Under the pieces are notes generated by a model. The model was not told the origin of the DNA, searched no databases, and was given only the letters and a program-made list of their open reading frames with translations. DNA of 57,305 nucleotides from an uncultured Oscillospiraceae bacterium. GTDB lineage: Bacteria; Bacillota; Clostridia; Oscillospirales; Acutalibacteraceae. Every line of letters starts with the position of its first letter. Positions within the stretch are counted from its first letter, which is position 1. Positions 1 through 7,775 of this stretch are shown in pieces. Where the stretch lies: contig CAJUNQ010000024.1 in the NCBI GenBank assembly GCA_910587835.1, positions 1 through 57,305 of the forward strand, read 5' to 3'. The position numbers and the translations under genes were made by a program.

Positions 1-141
1 AATGCCGGATTTTTGGTCCAAAGGAGGCGATTTCAAGGAGAAAACCGCAAGTAATACTTGCGTATTACGAGGATTTTCGACGCAGAAAGCGACTGCTTTG
101 GGGCAAAAAGACGGTGTTTTCGATTTTTCAAACGAGCCCTA
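1..141. repeat. Dispersed repeat A, copy 1 (cut by window start)
   Basis: Nearly identical over its length to 10336-10476, with one mismatch seen (cgatttc against cggtttc). It ends in the same right terminal inverted repeat, TTTTTCAAACGAGCCCTA. The left end lies outside the window. The A family has TA at its outer edges and no open frame, which fits a non-autonomous (MITE-like) element. Confidence 0.8.
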
Positions 142-305
142 GAATGACTGCGCCCGCGCCCCTCTGATTATGATAAAAATGACAAGAGGGACTTTCGTCT
201 GTACTGAAAGCAAAAATGGACGCGTTCGCGCGGGGAAGGATATTTTGCGCCTCATTTCCGGCCCGGCTCACAGAATAACCTGGCGGGCTGGGCCGAGAAG
301 CGTCC

Positions 306-440
306 CTACCTGCGGAACTTGAGCCGGAAATGGTACTCTCCGTTCTCTGTTGGCCGGCTGAAAGCAAACTCAAACCGGCTCAGGTACACACAGGCCACTG
401 CGGCCAGCGCAATGACCAGCGCGGTAAATACCCTTTTCAT
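306..440 (-). CDS. 44-residue single-span membrane peptide
   Basis: A short frame, MKRVFTALVIALAAVACVYL followed by a charged tail ending RLKFRR, starts on an ATGA overlap with the stop codon of the upstream acetyltransferase, which suggests translational coupling. Residues 5-20 form a hydrophobic segment after a KR pair, so it is either one membrane anchor or an uncleaved signal sequence with a 24-residue basic tail. It is the last gene of the RpiR-HI0933-nucleotidyltransferase-GNAT operon. I do not recognise a family. The overlap and clean topology are the evidence that it is real; it could also be a decayed gene end. Confidence 0.5.
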   Translation of the reverse strand: MKRVFTALVIALAAVACVYLSRFEFAFSRPTENGEYHFRLKFRR

Positions 441-1009
441 TTCTGACTACGCCCCCTCATCCACTCATATTCCTCCCGCAGCAGGCGGTATTCCAGCCGG
501 GTCTTCATCTGCCCCTCATGCCAGGTCCAGCCCGGGCGTTCCGCCTCCTTGATCATGCCGCATTTCTGCATAATCCGCTCCGAGCCCTTGTTCTCCGCCA
601 GGCACCCGGTGCTGACCCGATACACCCCGTCCTCCTCAAAGGCAAAGCGGATAACCTCCTTCATGGCCTCGGTGCCAAAGCCCTGGCCCCAGCAGGCCGG
701 GAAATAGAAGTATCCCGCATGCACCAGCTTGCCCACTGGCAGGCGTTCTGCCACGGTGTAGCCCACCGAGCCCAGCTGCCGCCCGGTCCCCTTTTCCTCC
801 ACCCGGAGGAAATAGAAGGTGCGGTCAGGCTTTTTCCCGTCGGCCAGCACGCCCGCAAATTCCCTGTCCGACTCCTCCCGGCTGTGCATCATAATATCCT
901 GCTGATAGCGTCCCATAGCGCCCTCGTCGCTTTTCAGCTGATAGTATTCTTCCTCATCCTCCGGCGTATAATCCCGCAGAACCAGCCGCCGCGTCTCCAA
1001 ATGTATCAC
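437..1009 (-). CDS. GNAT family N-acetyltransferase (RimJ/RimL type)
   Basis: This 190-residue protein opens with LETRRLVLRDYTPEDEEEYY, the usual start of RimJ/RimL-type acetyltransferases that move acetyl from acetyl-CoA to an amine on a protein or small molecule. The acetyl-CoA loop is seen as ACWGQGFGTEAM near residue 110, and the late motif NKGSERIMQKCGM lies near residue 145. The GTG start at 1009 overlaps the preceding stop (GTGA). A longer open frame to 1540 is rejected because it runs antisense-like through the two upstream genes. The substrate cannot be told from sequence. Confidence 0.88.
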   Translation of the reverse strand: MIHLETRRLVLRDYTPEDEEEYYQLKSDEGAMGRYQQDIMMHSREESDREFAGVLADGKKPDRTFYFLRVEEKGTGRQLGSVGYTVAERLPVGKLVHAGYFYFPACWGQGFGTEAMKEVIRFAFEEDGVYRVSTGCLAENKGSERIMQKCGMIKEAERPGWTWHEGQMKTRLEYRLLREEYEWMRGRSQK

Positions 1010-1422
1010 TTCCCGGCCTCTTTCCTCTCTAAAAATGCGTCGATCAAAGCCATGTCCGCCAGGTCCTTTTCCCGGCCCAGGGCCGCCTTCTGGGCCCGGA
1101 CACTGAGAAGGCTGGCTGTCCGCAGCCCGGCCTCCTCCACGATCTCCTGGGTGTCCCAGTCCTCCAACACCTCTACCAGACTGTTGAAGGCAAATATCCG
1201 GGTGTTGTCCAGCCCGTCCCGGCGAAAGGGTACGCCCCGGGCCTCCAGCCGGTCCGCCAGGGCCCGGGTGCAGATCACGTCCACATCCCGGGTGGAGTCC
1301 TTTACGCCGAAAAGCACCAGCGACGCGCCGGAAGTAAGCCAGCAGTCCTCTCCGCCGAAAAAGTCCAGCTCTGATACAATCCGAAGAATGTCCTCCCGGT
1401 TCAGCCGTTTTTCCTTTGACAT
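1006..1422 (-). CDS. Nucleotidyltransferase-fold protein (DUF6036-like)
   Basis: A 138-residue protein with the minimal nucleotidyltransferase signature: LTSGASLVLFGVKDSTRDVDV at about residues 29-49 holds the G-S turn and the acidic D-V-D pair that binds metal. Small proteins of this type are found as stand-alone enzymes or as antitoxin-like partners. Here no toxin neighbour is seen. It begins 22 bases inside the end of the flavoprotein gene and ends in a GTGA overlap with the acetyltransferase, so it is a middle gene of the operon. Activity and substrate are unknown. Confidence 0.75.
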   Translation of the reverse strand: MSKEKRLNREDILRIVSELDFFGGEDCWLTSGASLVLFGVKDSTRDVDVICTRALADRLEARGVPFRRDGLDNTRIFAFNSLVEVLEDWDTQEIVEEAGLRTASLLSVRAQKAALGREKDLADMALIDAFLERKEAGK

Positions 1423-2675
1423 GCTCTCTCCTCCTCCCAGCTGTTGACCATAGCCGTCCCCGCCAGATGCCCGGTGGCAAAGGCAATCTGTAGATTATAG
1501 CCCCCGGTGGGCGCGTCCACGTCCAGCATCTCCCCGGCAAAATACAGCCCCTTCACCAGCCTCGACTCCATAGTCCGGGGGTCCACCTCCTTCAGGCTCA
1601 CCCCTCCGGCGGTAACAATGGCCTCTGCCAGAGGCCGGAAGCCCTTGACCTCTATGGTGAAGTCTTTCAGCAGAGCCAGCAGGTCCCGGCGCTGCTCCTT
1701 TGTGACTGTGTGGCACCGGGTCTCCGGGGGAATCCCCGAGCGTTCCACCACCAGGGGGATGAGCTTCTGAGGCAGCAGCCCGTTCAGAGAGTTGGCGAAC
1801 AGGCGGTTCTTGTTCTCCTCCAGGTCCCGCAGCAGGCGGGCGTCCAGCCTTGCCTGGTCCAGCCCGGGCTTCAGGTCAATGTGTACTGTGTAGCGGCCAG
1901 GCTCCATGGGGTGCCTGGGCCTGGGCCGCAGGCAGGCCGATGCGCTGAGAATGGTGGGCCCCGACAGGCCGAAGTGGGTGAACAGCAGCTCTCCCAGCTC
2001 TGTATATACCGGCTTCTTTTGTCCCCGCTCCGTTACCTGCACCCCCACATTCCGCAGAGAGAGGCCCATCAGCCGTTGGCAGAGGTCTCCCTCCTCCACC
2101 AAAGGCGCCAGCGAGGGGGCAATGTCTGTCACCGTGTGGCCCGCGGCCCTTGCCAGCCGGAAGCCGGACCCGTCGGACCCGGTGCCCGGGTAAGAGGCTC
2201 CGCCGCAGGCAAGCAGCACCCGGGGGGCGGCGTATTCCCGGCCTGCTGCCCGCACGCCCTTAACCCGGCCCTGCTCGATCAAAAGCTCGGTGACCTCCCC
2301 CTGAATGCAGGCCGCTCCCCCGGCGAACCGGACCAGCGCGTCCGCGACATGGTGGGCGTTGTCTGACTGGGGGAACACCCTGCGGCCCCGCTCGGTTTTA
2401 AGGGGCACGCCCAGGGACTCAAAAAAATCCATCGTCCTCTGGGGCGGAAAGGCGCTCAGGGCGCTGTAGAGGAATTTTCCCCCATGAGCGGCGGCAATGA
2501 CCTCCTCCGGGGAGCAGCGGTTGGTGACATTGCAGCGGCCCTTGCCGGTGATGCGCAGCTTGCGCCCCAGCTGGCAGTTTTTGTCAAAGAGAATGGCGTT
2601 AAGGCCCGCCCTTGCGCACAGGCCCCCTGCCATCAGCCCTGCCGGGCCCCCGCCGGTGATGATTACGTCTGTCAG
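1401..2675 (-). CDS. HI0933/YhiN-family FAD-dependent oxidoreductase
   Basis: A flavoprotein of 424 residues. The Rossmann motif reads VIITGGGPAGLMAGGLCAR, the family motif KLRITGKGRCNVTN follows at about 40-53, and the C-terminal FAD motif GEMLDVDAPTGGYNLQIA lies near 380-400. The cellular substrate of this widespread family is not established. The nearest ATG (2633) would remove the dinucleotide-binding strand, so I place the start at CTG (2675), giving (M)TDVIITGGG. CTG overlaps the RpiR stop as CTGA and sits about 5 bases after a GAGGAGGGAG ribosome binding site. A CTG start is rare and would be missed by most gene finders. Confidence 0.85.
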   Translation of the reverse strand: MTDVIITGGGPAGLMAGGLCARAGLNAILFDKNCQLGRKLRITGKGRCNVTNRCSPEEVIAAAHGGKFLYSALSAFPPQRTMDFFESLGVPLKTERGRRVFPQSDNAHHVADALVRFAGGAACIQGEVTELLIEQGRVKGVRAAGREYAAPRVLLACGGASYPGTGSDGSGFRLARAAGHTVTDIAPSLAPLVEEGDLCQRLMGLSLRNVGVQVTERGQKKPVYTELGELLFTHFGLSGPTILSASACLRPRPRHPMEPGRYTVHIDLKPGLDQARLDARLLRDLEENKNRLFANSLNGLLPQKLIPLVVERSGIPPETRCHTVTKEQRRDLLALLKDFTIEVKGFRPLAEAIVTAGGVSLKEVDPRTMESRLVKGLYFAGEMLDVDAPTGGYNLQIAFATGHLAGTAMVNSWEEERACQRKNG

Positions 2676-3544
2676 GCCTCTCCCTCCTCTACCTTTTCAT
2701 ACACCCCATACTCGTCCCAGATGGACTCGATATGCCGCAGGGTCTCCACCACCTCTGCCTTTTTGCGTATGGCTACCGTGACAATAAGGGCGTTGAGCAG
2801 GCTGAGGGGGCCTACCAGAGAGTCCACAAAGGAGACCATGTCGCTTTGGGCCAGCAGCAGATGAGAGGCCCCCTCGGCCAACGGCGACTGGGGGCTGTCG
2901 GTGACAGCAATGGCGGTCATGCCCCGGCTGCTGGCATACTTCAGGGCCTTCGCCGCTTTTTTGGAGTACCGGGGGAAGCTGATGGCAAGGATGGCGTCCC
3001 CTTCTCCGGCCCGCACCAGCTGCTGAAAGACCGAGGCCTCGCTGGTGGCCTCCACCAGCTGCACCGTGTCAAAGATCAGCCGGAAATAGTGGGCTAAAAA
3101 GGTAGCCAGAGCCAGCGAGCTGCCCGCGCCCATGACATAGACCTTTCTGGCGCTAATCAGGGCGTCCACCGCCTGGTAAAAGGCTGTAGAGTCCAGGTCC
3201 TCCCGGGTGTGGCGCAGAATATCAATGTCCTGCCCCAGCACAGCCTCCAGCAGCTTTTCCGGGGGAATATTCCGGGAAGTCATCTCCAACCGCTGAAAGC
3301 TGGTGAGCTTGTTGCGGATCATCTCCTGCACAGCCTGCTGCATGGCCGGGTAGCCGGAGTAGCCGATCTCGGTGGCAAAGCGCACCACAGTAGACTCGCT
3401 GACCCCCACCGTGGCCCCCAGCCGGGAGGCTGTCATAAAGGCCACCTCCTCCGGGTGGTCCTGCAGGTACTGGGCAATGGCCCGCTGGCTTTTGGAGAAG
3501 CCCCGGCGGCTGCCCTGTATCCGTTCAGAAAGTTGATCGTTCAT
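2672..3544 (-). CDS. MurR/RpiR family transcriptional regulator
   Basis: 290 residues with the two-domain RpiR layout. An N-terminal helix-turn-helix of about 75 residues includes FSKSQRAIAQYLQDHPEE and ASRLGATVGVSESTVVRFA. A SIS sugar-phosphate-binding domain follows at about 120-260 (KVYVMGAGSSLALA, GDAILAISFPRYS). Family members sense phosphosugars or related ligands. It heads an operon with no sugar genes, so its ligand and targets are unknown. The ATG at 3544 has GAGGGGAG upstream and is preferred over an upstream ATG at 3610 that lies across the promoter. Confidence 0.9.
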   Translation of the reverse strand: MNDQLSERIQGSRRGFSKSQRAIAQYLQDHPEEVAFMTASRLGATVGVSESTVVRFATEIGYSGYPAMQQAVQEMIRNKLTSFQRLEMTSRNIPPEKLLEAVLGQDIDILRHTREDLDSTAFYQAVDALISARKVYVMGAGSSLALATFLAHYFRLIFDTVQLVEATSEASVFQQLVRAGEGDAILAISFPRYSKKAAKALKYASSRGMTAIAVTDSPQSPLAEGASHLLLAQSDMVSFVDSLVGPLSLLNALIVTVAIRKKAEVVETLRHIESIWDEYGVYEKVEEGEA

Positions 3545-3581
3545 GCTGCGCGCTCCCCTCGAAAAAGACATTATTGCTTCT

Positions 3582-3610
3582 ATTTTACGGCTTTTCGCGG
3601 GGAAAATCAA
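3582..3610 (-). promoter_or_regulatory. Promoter of the rpiR operon
   Basis: On the minus strand TTGATT (3610-3605), a 17-base spacer and TAAAAT (3587-3582), about 40 bases before the RpiR start. Fits a vegetative sigma-A promoter. Confidence 0.6.
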
Positions 3611-3747
3611 GAGGGTATTTGGAATAAATCCAAAGGCCTCCCTCTCCGTCCCGCAGGCGTTGCTGCGAAGCAGAGAAGAAAGGCCTCTGGCTCAGAAATG
3701 AATGCGCAAAGCCGGCTCCCCCGCCGGTCCCATAAAAGACTGTCCCT

Positions 3748-4560
3748 TTACTGGAACAGCTCCGGATGCATTCTGCTGTAATGAAAGATGTACTGCTGGG
3801 CCAGCCCTGCGTTCCGGCCCAGGTCCTCTGGCCGCACCCCGGGCAAAAGCGCTGCCATAGCCCGTTTCATCCACACGTCCATAGGGAAGCACTCTGTTTT
3901 GTGAAAGCCGTACAGCAGCGCGCACTCAGCCACCTTAGGCCCTACGCCCTTGATCCTTTGCAGCTCCTCCCGCCCAAAGGCCGCAGGCTCTTGGTCAATT
4001 CTTTCCAGGTCGACCAGCCCGCCGGCCACCTGTCTGGCCGCGTCCAGTACATAGGCCCCCCGGTAGCCGCAGCGCAAGGGGGCCAGGTCCTCCAAGCTGA
4101 GCCCGGCCACCCGCTCCGGAGAGGGGAACGCCGCCCAGTCCGTGCCGGGTATGGCCTCGCCGAACTGCTGGCAGAACCGCCCCAGAATGCCCTTGATCCG
4201 GCCAATGTGGTTGTTTTGGGAGAGAATGAAGGAGCAGAGCGCCTCCCAGGGCTCCTGCCGCAGAATGCGGATGCCCGGGGCAAAGGCCGCGGCCTCCCCC
4301 AGCGCCGGGTGGACCCCGGCCAATGCCCGGCGGGCCGCGTCATAGTCCTCAGCCAGGTCAAAGTAGCGGCGCCAGGTCTGTTCCAGCTCCTGGGGGCCGC
4401 AGGAGAGAACCAGCTCCCCCGCCTCCTCCTTGATGGTGAGGACCTGCCCAAAGGCCGCGCCCTCCCACTTGGCAGGGTCCTCCGGCCGCTGCCGCCAGCG
4501 GAAGGCCTGGCCGCAGTCCAGGGTCTGGGCTGGGTGGAACAGGGCAGGGATGCGGGTCAC
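3748..4560 (-). CDS. OGG1/AlkA-type DNA glycosylase (8-oxoguanine)
   Basis: A 270-residue base-excision repair enzyme. The N-terminal half carries QTLDCGQAFRWRQ, a feature of OGG1-like glycosylases. The helix-hairpin-helix GVGPKVAECALLYGF holds the lysine expected to attack the sugar, and the following PMDVWMKRA holds the catalytic aspartate, the same order as in human OGG1 (LVGTKVAD then PVDVH). The GTG at 4560 overlaps the stop of the upstream DUF6062 gene (GTGA) and follows GGGGGAG, so the two genes are translationally coupled. It likely removes 8-oxoguanine or a related lesion. Confidence 0.88.
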   Translation of the reverse strand: MTRIPALFHPAQTLDCGQAFRWRQRPEDPAKWEGAAFGQVLTIKEEAGELVLSCGPQELEQTWRRYFDLAEDYDAARRALAGVHPALGEAAAFAPGIRILRQEPWEALCSFILSQNNHIGRIKGILGRFCQQFGEAIPGTDWAAFPSPERVAGLSLEDLAPLRCGYRGAYVLDAARQVAGGLVDLERIDQEPAAFGREELQRIKGVGPKVAECALLYGFHKTECFPMDVWMKRAMAALLPGVRPEDLGRNAGLAQQYIFHYSRMHPELFQ

Positions 4561-5264
4561 CGGTTTTTCTCCCCCGCGTCCTGATGGGCCACAGGGGGCC
4601 GGGCGGTGAGCCACTCCATCGCCCGCTCAATGGAGTCCTTAGAGTTGCCCCAGTCCCCGCCCGCGTTCCGGTAGTCGAACATGCGGCAGAAGTGGGTGAC
4701 GTCTCCGCTCAGCTCTTCCAGGTAGGCTTTGGCCAGCTTGGTGGTCTGGGCCTCAAAGGGAGGAAAGTTTTTCTTTGGCATCTTCTGGGCAGACTCCATA
4801 ACCATCCCGTAATGGGGCAGGCAGATGTAGGGCTGGGCGGCGTACAGTTGCCGGAATTCCTCCTCTGCCTGCCACAGGGTCAGGGTGCTGTCCAGCAGGT
4901 GCTTCATGTTCTGCTGAATGTTCTGGCAGATGAAGCAGTTCTCCTCCCGGCTGTGTACAGCGGCGACAATTTTTTTCAGCGGGGTTTTGCCCTGGGGAAA
5001 GACCTGCTCCTTCACCTCCTGCAGCAGGCTTTCCAGAATCAACGCCACAGAGAGGCGGCTGCCCCGGGCGAGAATCTGGTTGAAATGCTCGGCGCAAAAG
5101 CCCAGACGGTTGGTCTCAATGCGCACGTCGGGCTCCATCATGGCCGCGCCGGTGATGTAGGTGGCCATGCGGTCCTCCAGCATGTCGCGCATACGGCAAA
5201 AGGGACAGCCCTCTTTGGGCTCGAAAACCTCGTTGACGGGTATAGAGCAAATGTCTTCTCTCAT
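4557..5264 (-). CDS. DUF6062 family protein
   Basis: A 235-residue cytoplasmic protein of the Clostridia family I know as DUF6062; no function is known. Cysteine pairs that could bind a metal are seen: GCPFCRM near residue 18, GFCAEH near 60 and NCFICQN near 118, then LPHYG and HFCRMF. The start is ATG at 5264, 8 bases after GGAGG, rather than an upstream ATG at 5354. It is joined by a GTGA overlap to a DNA glycosylase gene, so a role near DNA repair is possible but is only inference from position. Confidence 0.78.
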   Translation of the reverse strand: MREDICSIPVNEVFEPKEGCPFCRMRDMLEDRMATYITGAAMMEPDVRIETNRLGFCAEHFNQILARGSRLSVALILESLLQEVKEQVFPQGKTPLKKIVAAVHSREENCFICQNIQQNMKHLLDSTLTLWQAEEEFRQLYAAQPYICLPHYGMVMESAQKMPKKNFPPFEAQTTKLAKAYLEELSGDVTHFCRMFDYRNAGGDWGNSKDSIERAMEWLTARPPVAHQDAGEKNR

Positions 5265-5448
5265 AGCAAAAACCTCCGTGGCATTGTGTGATGGGGCTGT
5301 GTATATTTTAGCACAAAAACAGGGGAAAAGGAAGGAGGGATTTTTACATATCATTTTTTTGCCAAACAGCGTCCGAAACAGAGGCGGACAGGGGGTTTTT
5401 GTTGAAAACCCGCCCCCCGATTACCATATTCTTCCTGTCTGGGGAAAC

Positions 5449-5582
5449 TTATCCACGGTCCCGGCTCCCATAGGACAAGGAGTTCTCCACATTTTCCACG
5501 GAGTTTTCCACAGAGGATTTCCCAACATAAACCACTCCACAGAGCAGTGGAAAAGAAAAATCCAGTTTTTCCCTGTGGTTTT
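5449..5582. promoter_or_regulatory. Cluster of DnaA-box-like 9-mers
   Basis: Within about 135 bases lie TTATCCACG (5449-5457), TTCTCCACA (5483-5491), TTTTCCACG (5492-5500), TTTTCCACA (5504-5512) and CACTCCACA (5533-5541), plus reverse-strand AGTGGAAAA (5546-5554) and TGTGGTTTT (5574-5582). The consensus DnaA box is TTATCCACA. Spacing is regular near the centre. The surrounding genes are not dnaA, dnaN, rpmH or other usual origin neighbours, so I read it as a DnaA-binding cluster (titration or reactivation site) and not as oriC. Confidence 0.5.
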
Positions 5583-5872
5583 GTGGACTGGGAGCTGCAT
5601 GAATTGCCGGACACAGCTGTCTGCCCGCTGTAGAAGTCCGGCAGCATAAATCAATGGGAGAGAGGGCTGAGCCTGCCGCCGCCTCCTCAAAATGGGCTAT
5701 TCGCCAGCAGCTGTGTTATACTACCCTCCAAAGGTTTCGTATACTAAAATTATGTACATCCTTCCTCCTATATGAGAAGCATGAGAGCTGACTGGACTCC
5801 CTGGGCATCCTGGCCCCAGACATATTTATCAGGGAGAAGCCCATACCAGCCACACAAAACAAAACAGCCGCC
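5583..5872. other. Intergenic stretch between DnaA-box cluster and repeat D
   Basis: About 290 bases with no supported gene. It is less GC-rich around 5710-5770, where TATACT-like boxes occur on both strands. A 12-codon frame on the minus strand (5759-5721) begins 4 bases after GGAGG, but nothing follows it. Confidence 0.4.
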
Positions 5873-6010
5873 CAAAAAGCCCCGATGCAAGCACCCACAA
5901 CAAACCGCGACCACAAACTTAACTATTCCCTCCACCGCAGGGCTGGCTGTGCCTATGAGTTGGCTTTGCCAACTCAGCGCTTCGCGAATCGGGTCCAGCG
6001 TCACGCTGGG
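5873..6010. repeat. Repeat D, copy 1 (hairpin repeat)
   Basis: Shares with 10840-10964 and 10968-11082 the blocks CGATGCAAGCACCC, AAACCGCGACCACAAA and the hairpins GAGTTGGCtttGCCAACTC and CCAGCGTcACGCTGG (a 15-base palindrome). No coding frame is conserved. Function is unknown. Confidence 0.75.
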
Positions 6011-6011
6011 C

Positions 6012-6040
6012 TGGACTTTTGGTGGGGGATTTGGTATAAT
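6012..6040 (+). promoter_or_regulatory. Promoter of the NUDIX gene
   Basis: TGGACT (6012-6017), 17-base spacer, TATAAT (6035-6040). It begins directly where repeat D ends. Confidence 0.55.
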
Positions 6041-6072
6041 TTACTCATACTATTGTTTTGGAGGCGTATCCT

Positions 6073-6531
6073 ATGGCTAAGAATCATTTGCAGTGCATTG
6101 TTTTTGACTGGGACGAGAGCATCCCCAATAAATATGTGGTGGTCCTCTCCCGCTGGCGGGGAAAGCTGCTGCTCAGCCGCCATAAGGAGCGGGATACCTG
6201 GGAAACCCAGGGCGGTCATATCGAGCCCGGCGAGTCCCCCGAGGACGCTGCCCGCAGAGAGCTGTGGGAGGAGAGCGGCGCCCAGGAGTTTACCCTGGAG
6301 CCCCTGTGTATGTACTGGGCCTCTGACCGGGTGATGGAGCCTGAGGAGGACCCCCAGCGTCAGTGCTCTGCCTATGGCGCGGTGTTCTTTGCCGACATCG
6401 CCCGCCTGGGCCCCCTCCCCGAAAGCGAAATGGCCGAGACTCACGCCTTTCCCACTCTTCCGGAAAATGTCACCTACCCCGCGATTACCCCCAAGCTCTT
6501 TCAACTGGTGCAGGCTCGTTTTGAAGGGTAA
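6073..6531 (+). CDS. NUDIX hydrolase
   Basis: A 152-residue pyrophosphohydrolase. The NUDIX box reads GGHIEPGESPEDAARRELWE then ESGA at about residues 44-67 and matches GX5EX7REUXEEXGU with every catalytic acid. The N-terminus has a strand VVLSRWRGKLLLSRHK typical of nucleoside diphosphate derivative hydrolases. The start at 6073 has GGAGG 8 bases upstream and is chosen over ATG 6058, which precedes the ribosome binding site. Substrate is not predictable; since FolQ-type NUDIX enzymes dephosphorylate dihydroneopterin triphosphate and none is in the fol operon here, that is one option. Confidence 0.9.
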   Translation: MAKNHLQCIVFDWDESIPNKYVVVLSRWRGKLLLSRHKERDTWETQGGHIEPGESPEDAARRELWEESGAQEFTLEPLCMYWASDRVMEPEEDPQRQCSAYGAVFFADIARLGPLPESEMAETHAFPTLPENVTYPAITPKLFQLVQARFEG

Positions 6532-6768
6532 AGACCGCGCCCCCCTTCCATAATAGTCATGATATCGGAACAAGCCTGGGGAGTAGGGGAATGCGTTCCC
6601 ACTCGCGCAAGCTCAGCGCACAGGGGGCCAAGCCCCGATGCTCCCTGTGCAAAGCCGCCTGCGCCCTGTTGGCGACTGATATCTTCCTTTGGCGCGCGCT
6701 TGCCGCAGGCCGTTCCGCACCGCCGCCTTTTGCTTCTTAAACTTTTTCTGAATATAAAGGAGAGCCCC

Positions 6769-7653
6769 ATGAAAGCCATCATCCTCATCAACCCCAGTGC
6801 GGGCCGTCAAATCATCCTCCGGGAGCTGAACGCTGTATACGACGCCTTTGCCGCTACCGGCGACCTGCCTGTTATCGAGCTCACTGTCTCTCCCGACCAC
6901 GCCGCCGCTGCCCTGGACCGGGCCATTGCCCAGAAGCCCGACGCCATTGTCTGCTGCGGGGGCGACGGCACCCTCAGCGCCACAGTGGACCGGCTGCTCT
7001 CTGGGGGCGCGGACCAGCCCTTGGGCTATATCCCCGCAGGCACCACCAACGACTTTGCCAGCTTTCTGGGCCTGCCCAAGGAGCCCGGCCGGGCCGCGGA
7101 GCGCATTGCCCAGGGGGATGCCGTCCCCATTGACATGGGCCGCTTTGACGACCGGCATTTCATCTATGTGGCCTCCTTCGGCGCTTTTACCCAGACCTCC
7201 TATACCACCACCCAAAGCCTGAAAAACTCCATGGGACACCTGGCCTATGTGCTGCAGGGCATTAAGGAGCTGCCTACCCTCAAGTCCTACGCCGTGCGGG
7301 TGGAGACTGCCGAGGGAGGGCTGTATGAGGGGGACTACCTGTTTGGCTCGGTGAGCAATTCCACCTCCCTGGGGGGCGTGATCAAGCTGGACGCCGCCCA
7401 GGTGGACCCGGACGACGGCAAGTTTGAGCTGAGCCTGGTGAAGCGGCCCAAGAACCTCCACGAGCTCAACCGCATTCTGCTGGCATTGATGGGGGGCAAG
7501 CCCGACGAGGAGCTGATCACCTTTGTGCACACCGCCGGGGCGGCCTTCACCTGCGCCGAGCCCATGCCCTGGTCTTTAGACGGGGAATACGCCCGGGGCG
7601 GCACGGATGTGAGAATCTCCGTGCTGCCGGGGGCTCTGCGGCTGTTCCAATGA
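6769..7653 (+). CDS. Diacylglycerol kinase / YegS-like lipid kinase
   Basis: A 294-residue lipid kinase. It starts KAIILINPSAGR, followed by the nucleotide-binding CCGGDGTLSATVDRLL near residue 60 and PAGTTNDFASFLGLP near 85, the hallmarks of the DAGK catalytic domain. The C-terminal half (SLGGVIKLDAAQVDPDDGKF and SLDGEYA) also matches. It likely phosphorylates diacylglycerol to phosphatidate at the membrane face, recycling lipid. The ATG at 6769 follows AAAGGAG; an upstream ATG at 6559 is rejected because the extra 70 residues have no family match. Confidence 0.9.
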   Translation: MKAIILINPSAGRQIILRELNAVYDAFAATGDLPVIELTVSPDHAAAALDRAIAQKPDAIVCCGGDGTLSATVDRLLSGGADQPLGYIPAGTTNDFASFLGLPKEPGRAAERIAQGDAVPIDMGRFDDRHFIYVASFGAFTQTSYTTTQSLKNSMGHLAYVLQGIKELPTLKSYAVRVETAEGGLYEGDYLFGSVSNSTSLGGVIKLDAAQVDPDDGKFELSLVKRPKNLHELNRILLALMGGKPDEELITFVHTAGAAFTCAEPMPWSLDGEYARGGTDVRISVLPGALRLFQ

Positions 7654-7775
7654 GAAAAAGGGCAGGGTCCGAAAAAAACTCAAAAATGTAATGGAAAAAG
7701 CGTCTTTTGTTTACACTGTGTTCAACAACTCGGGCGGCAGATACGGTAAAATAAGCACATAGAAAGGGATGCTGT

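Noticed and set aside
5449..5582. DnaA-box cluster as the chromosomal origin
   Set aside because: No dnaA, dnaN, rpmH, gyrB or other origin neighbours, and no AT-rich unwinding stretch of the usual length beside it.
5721..5759. 12-codon frame with strong ribosome binding site on the minus strand
   Set aside because: It could be a leader peptide, but no attenuator or gene follows it on that strand.
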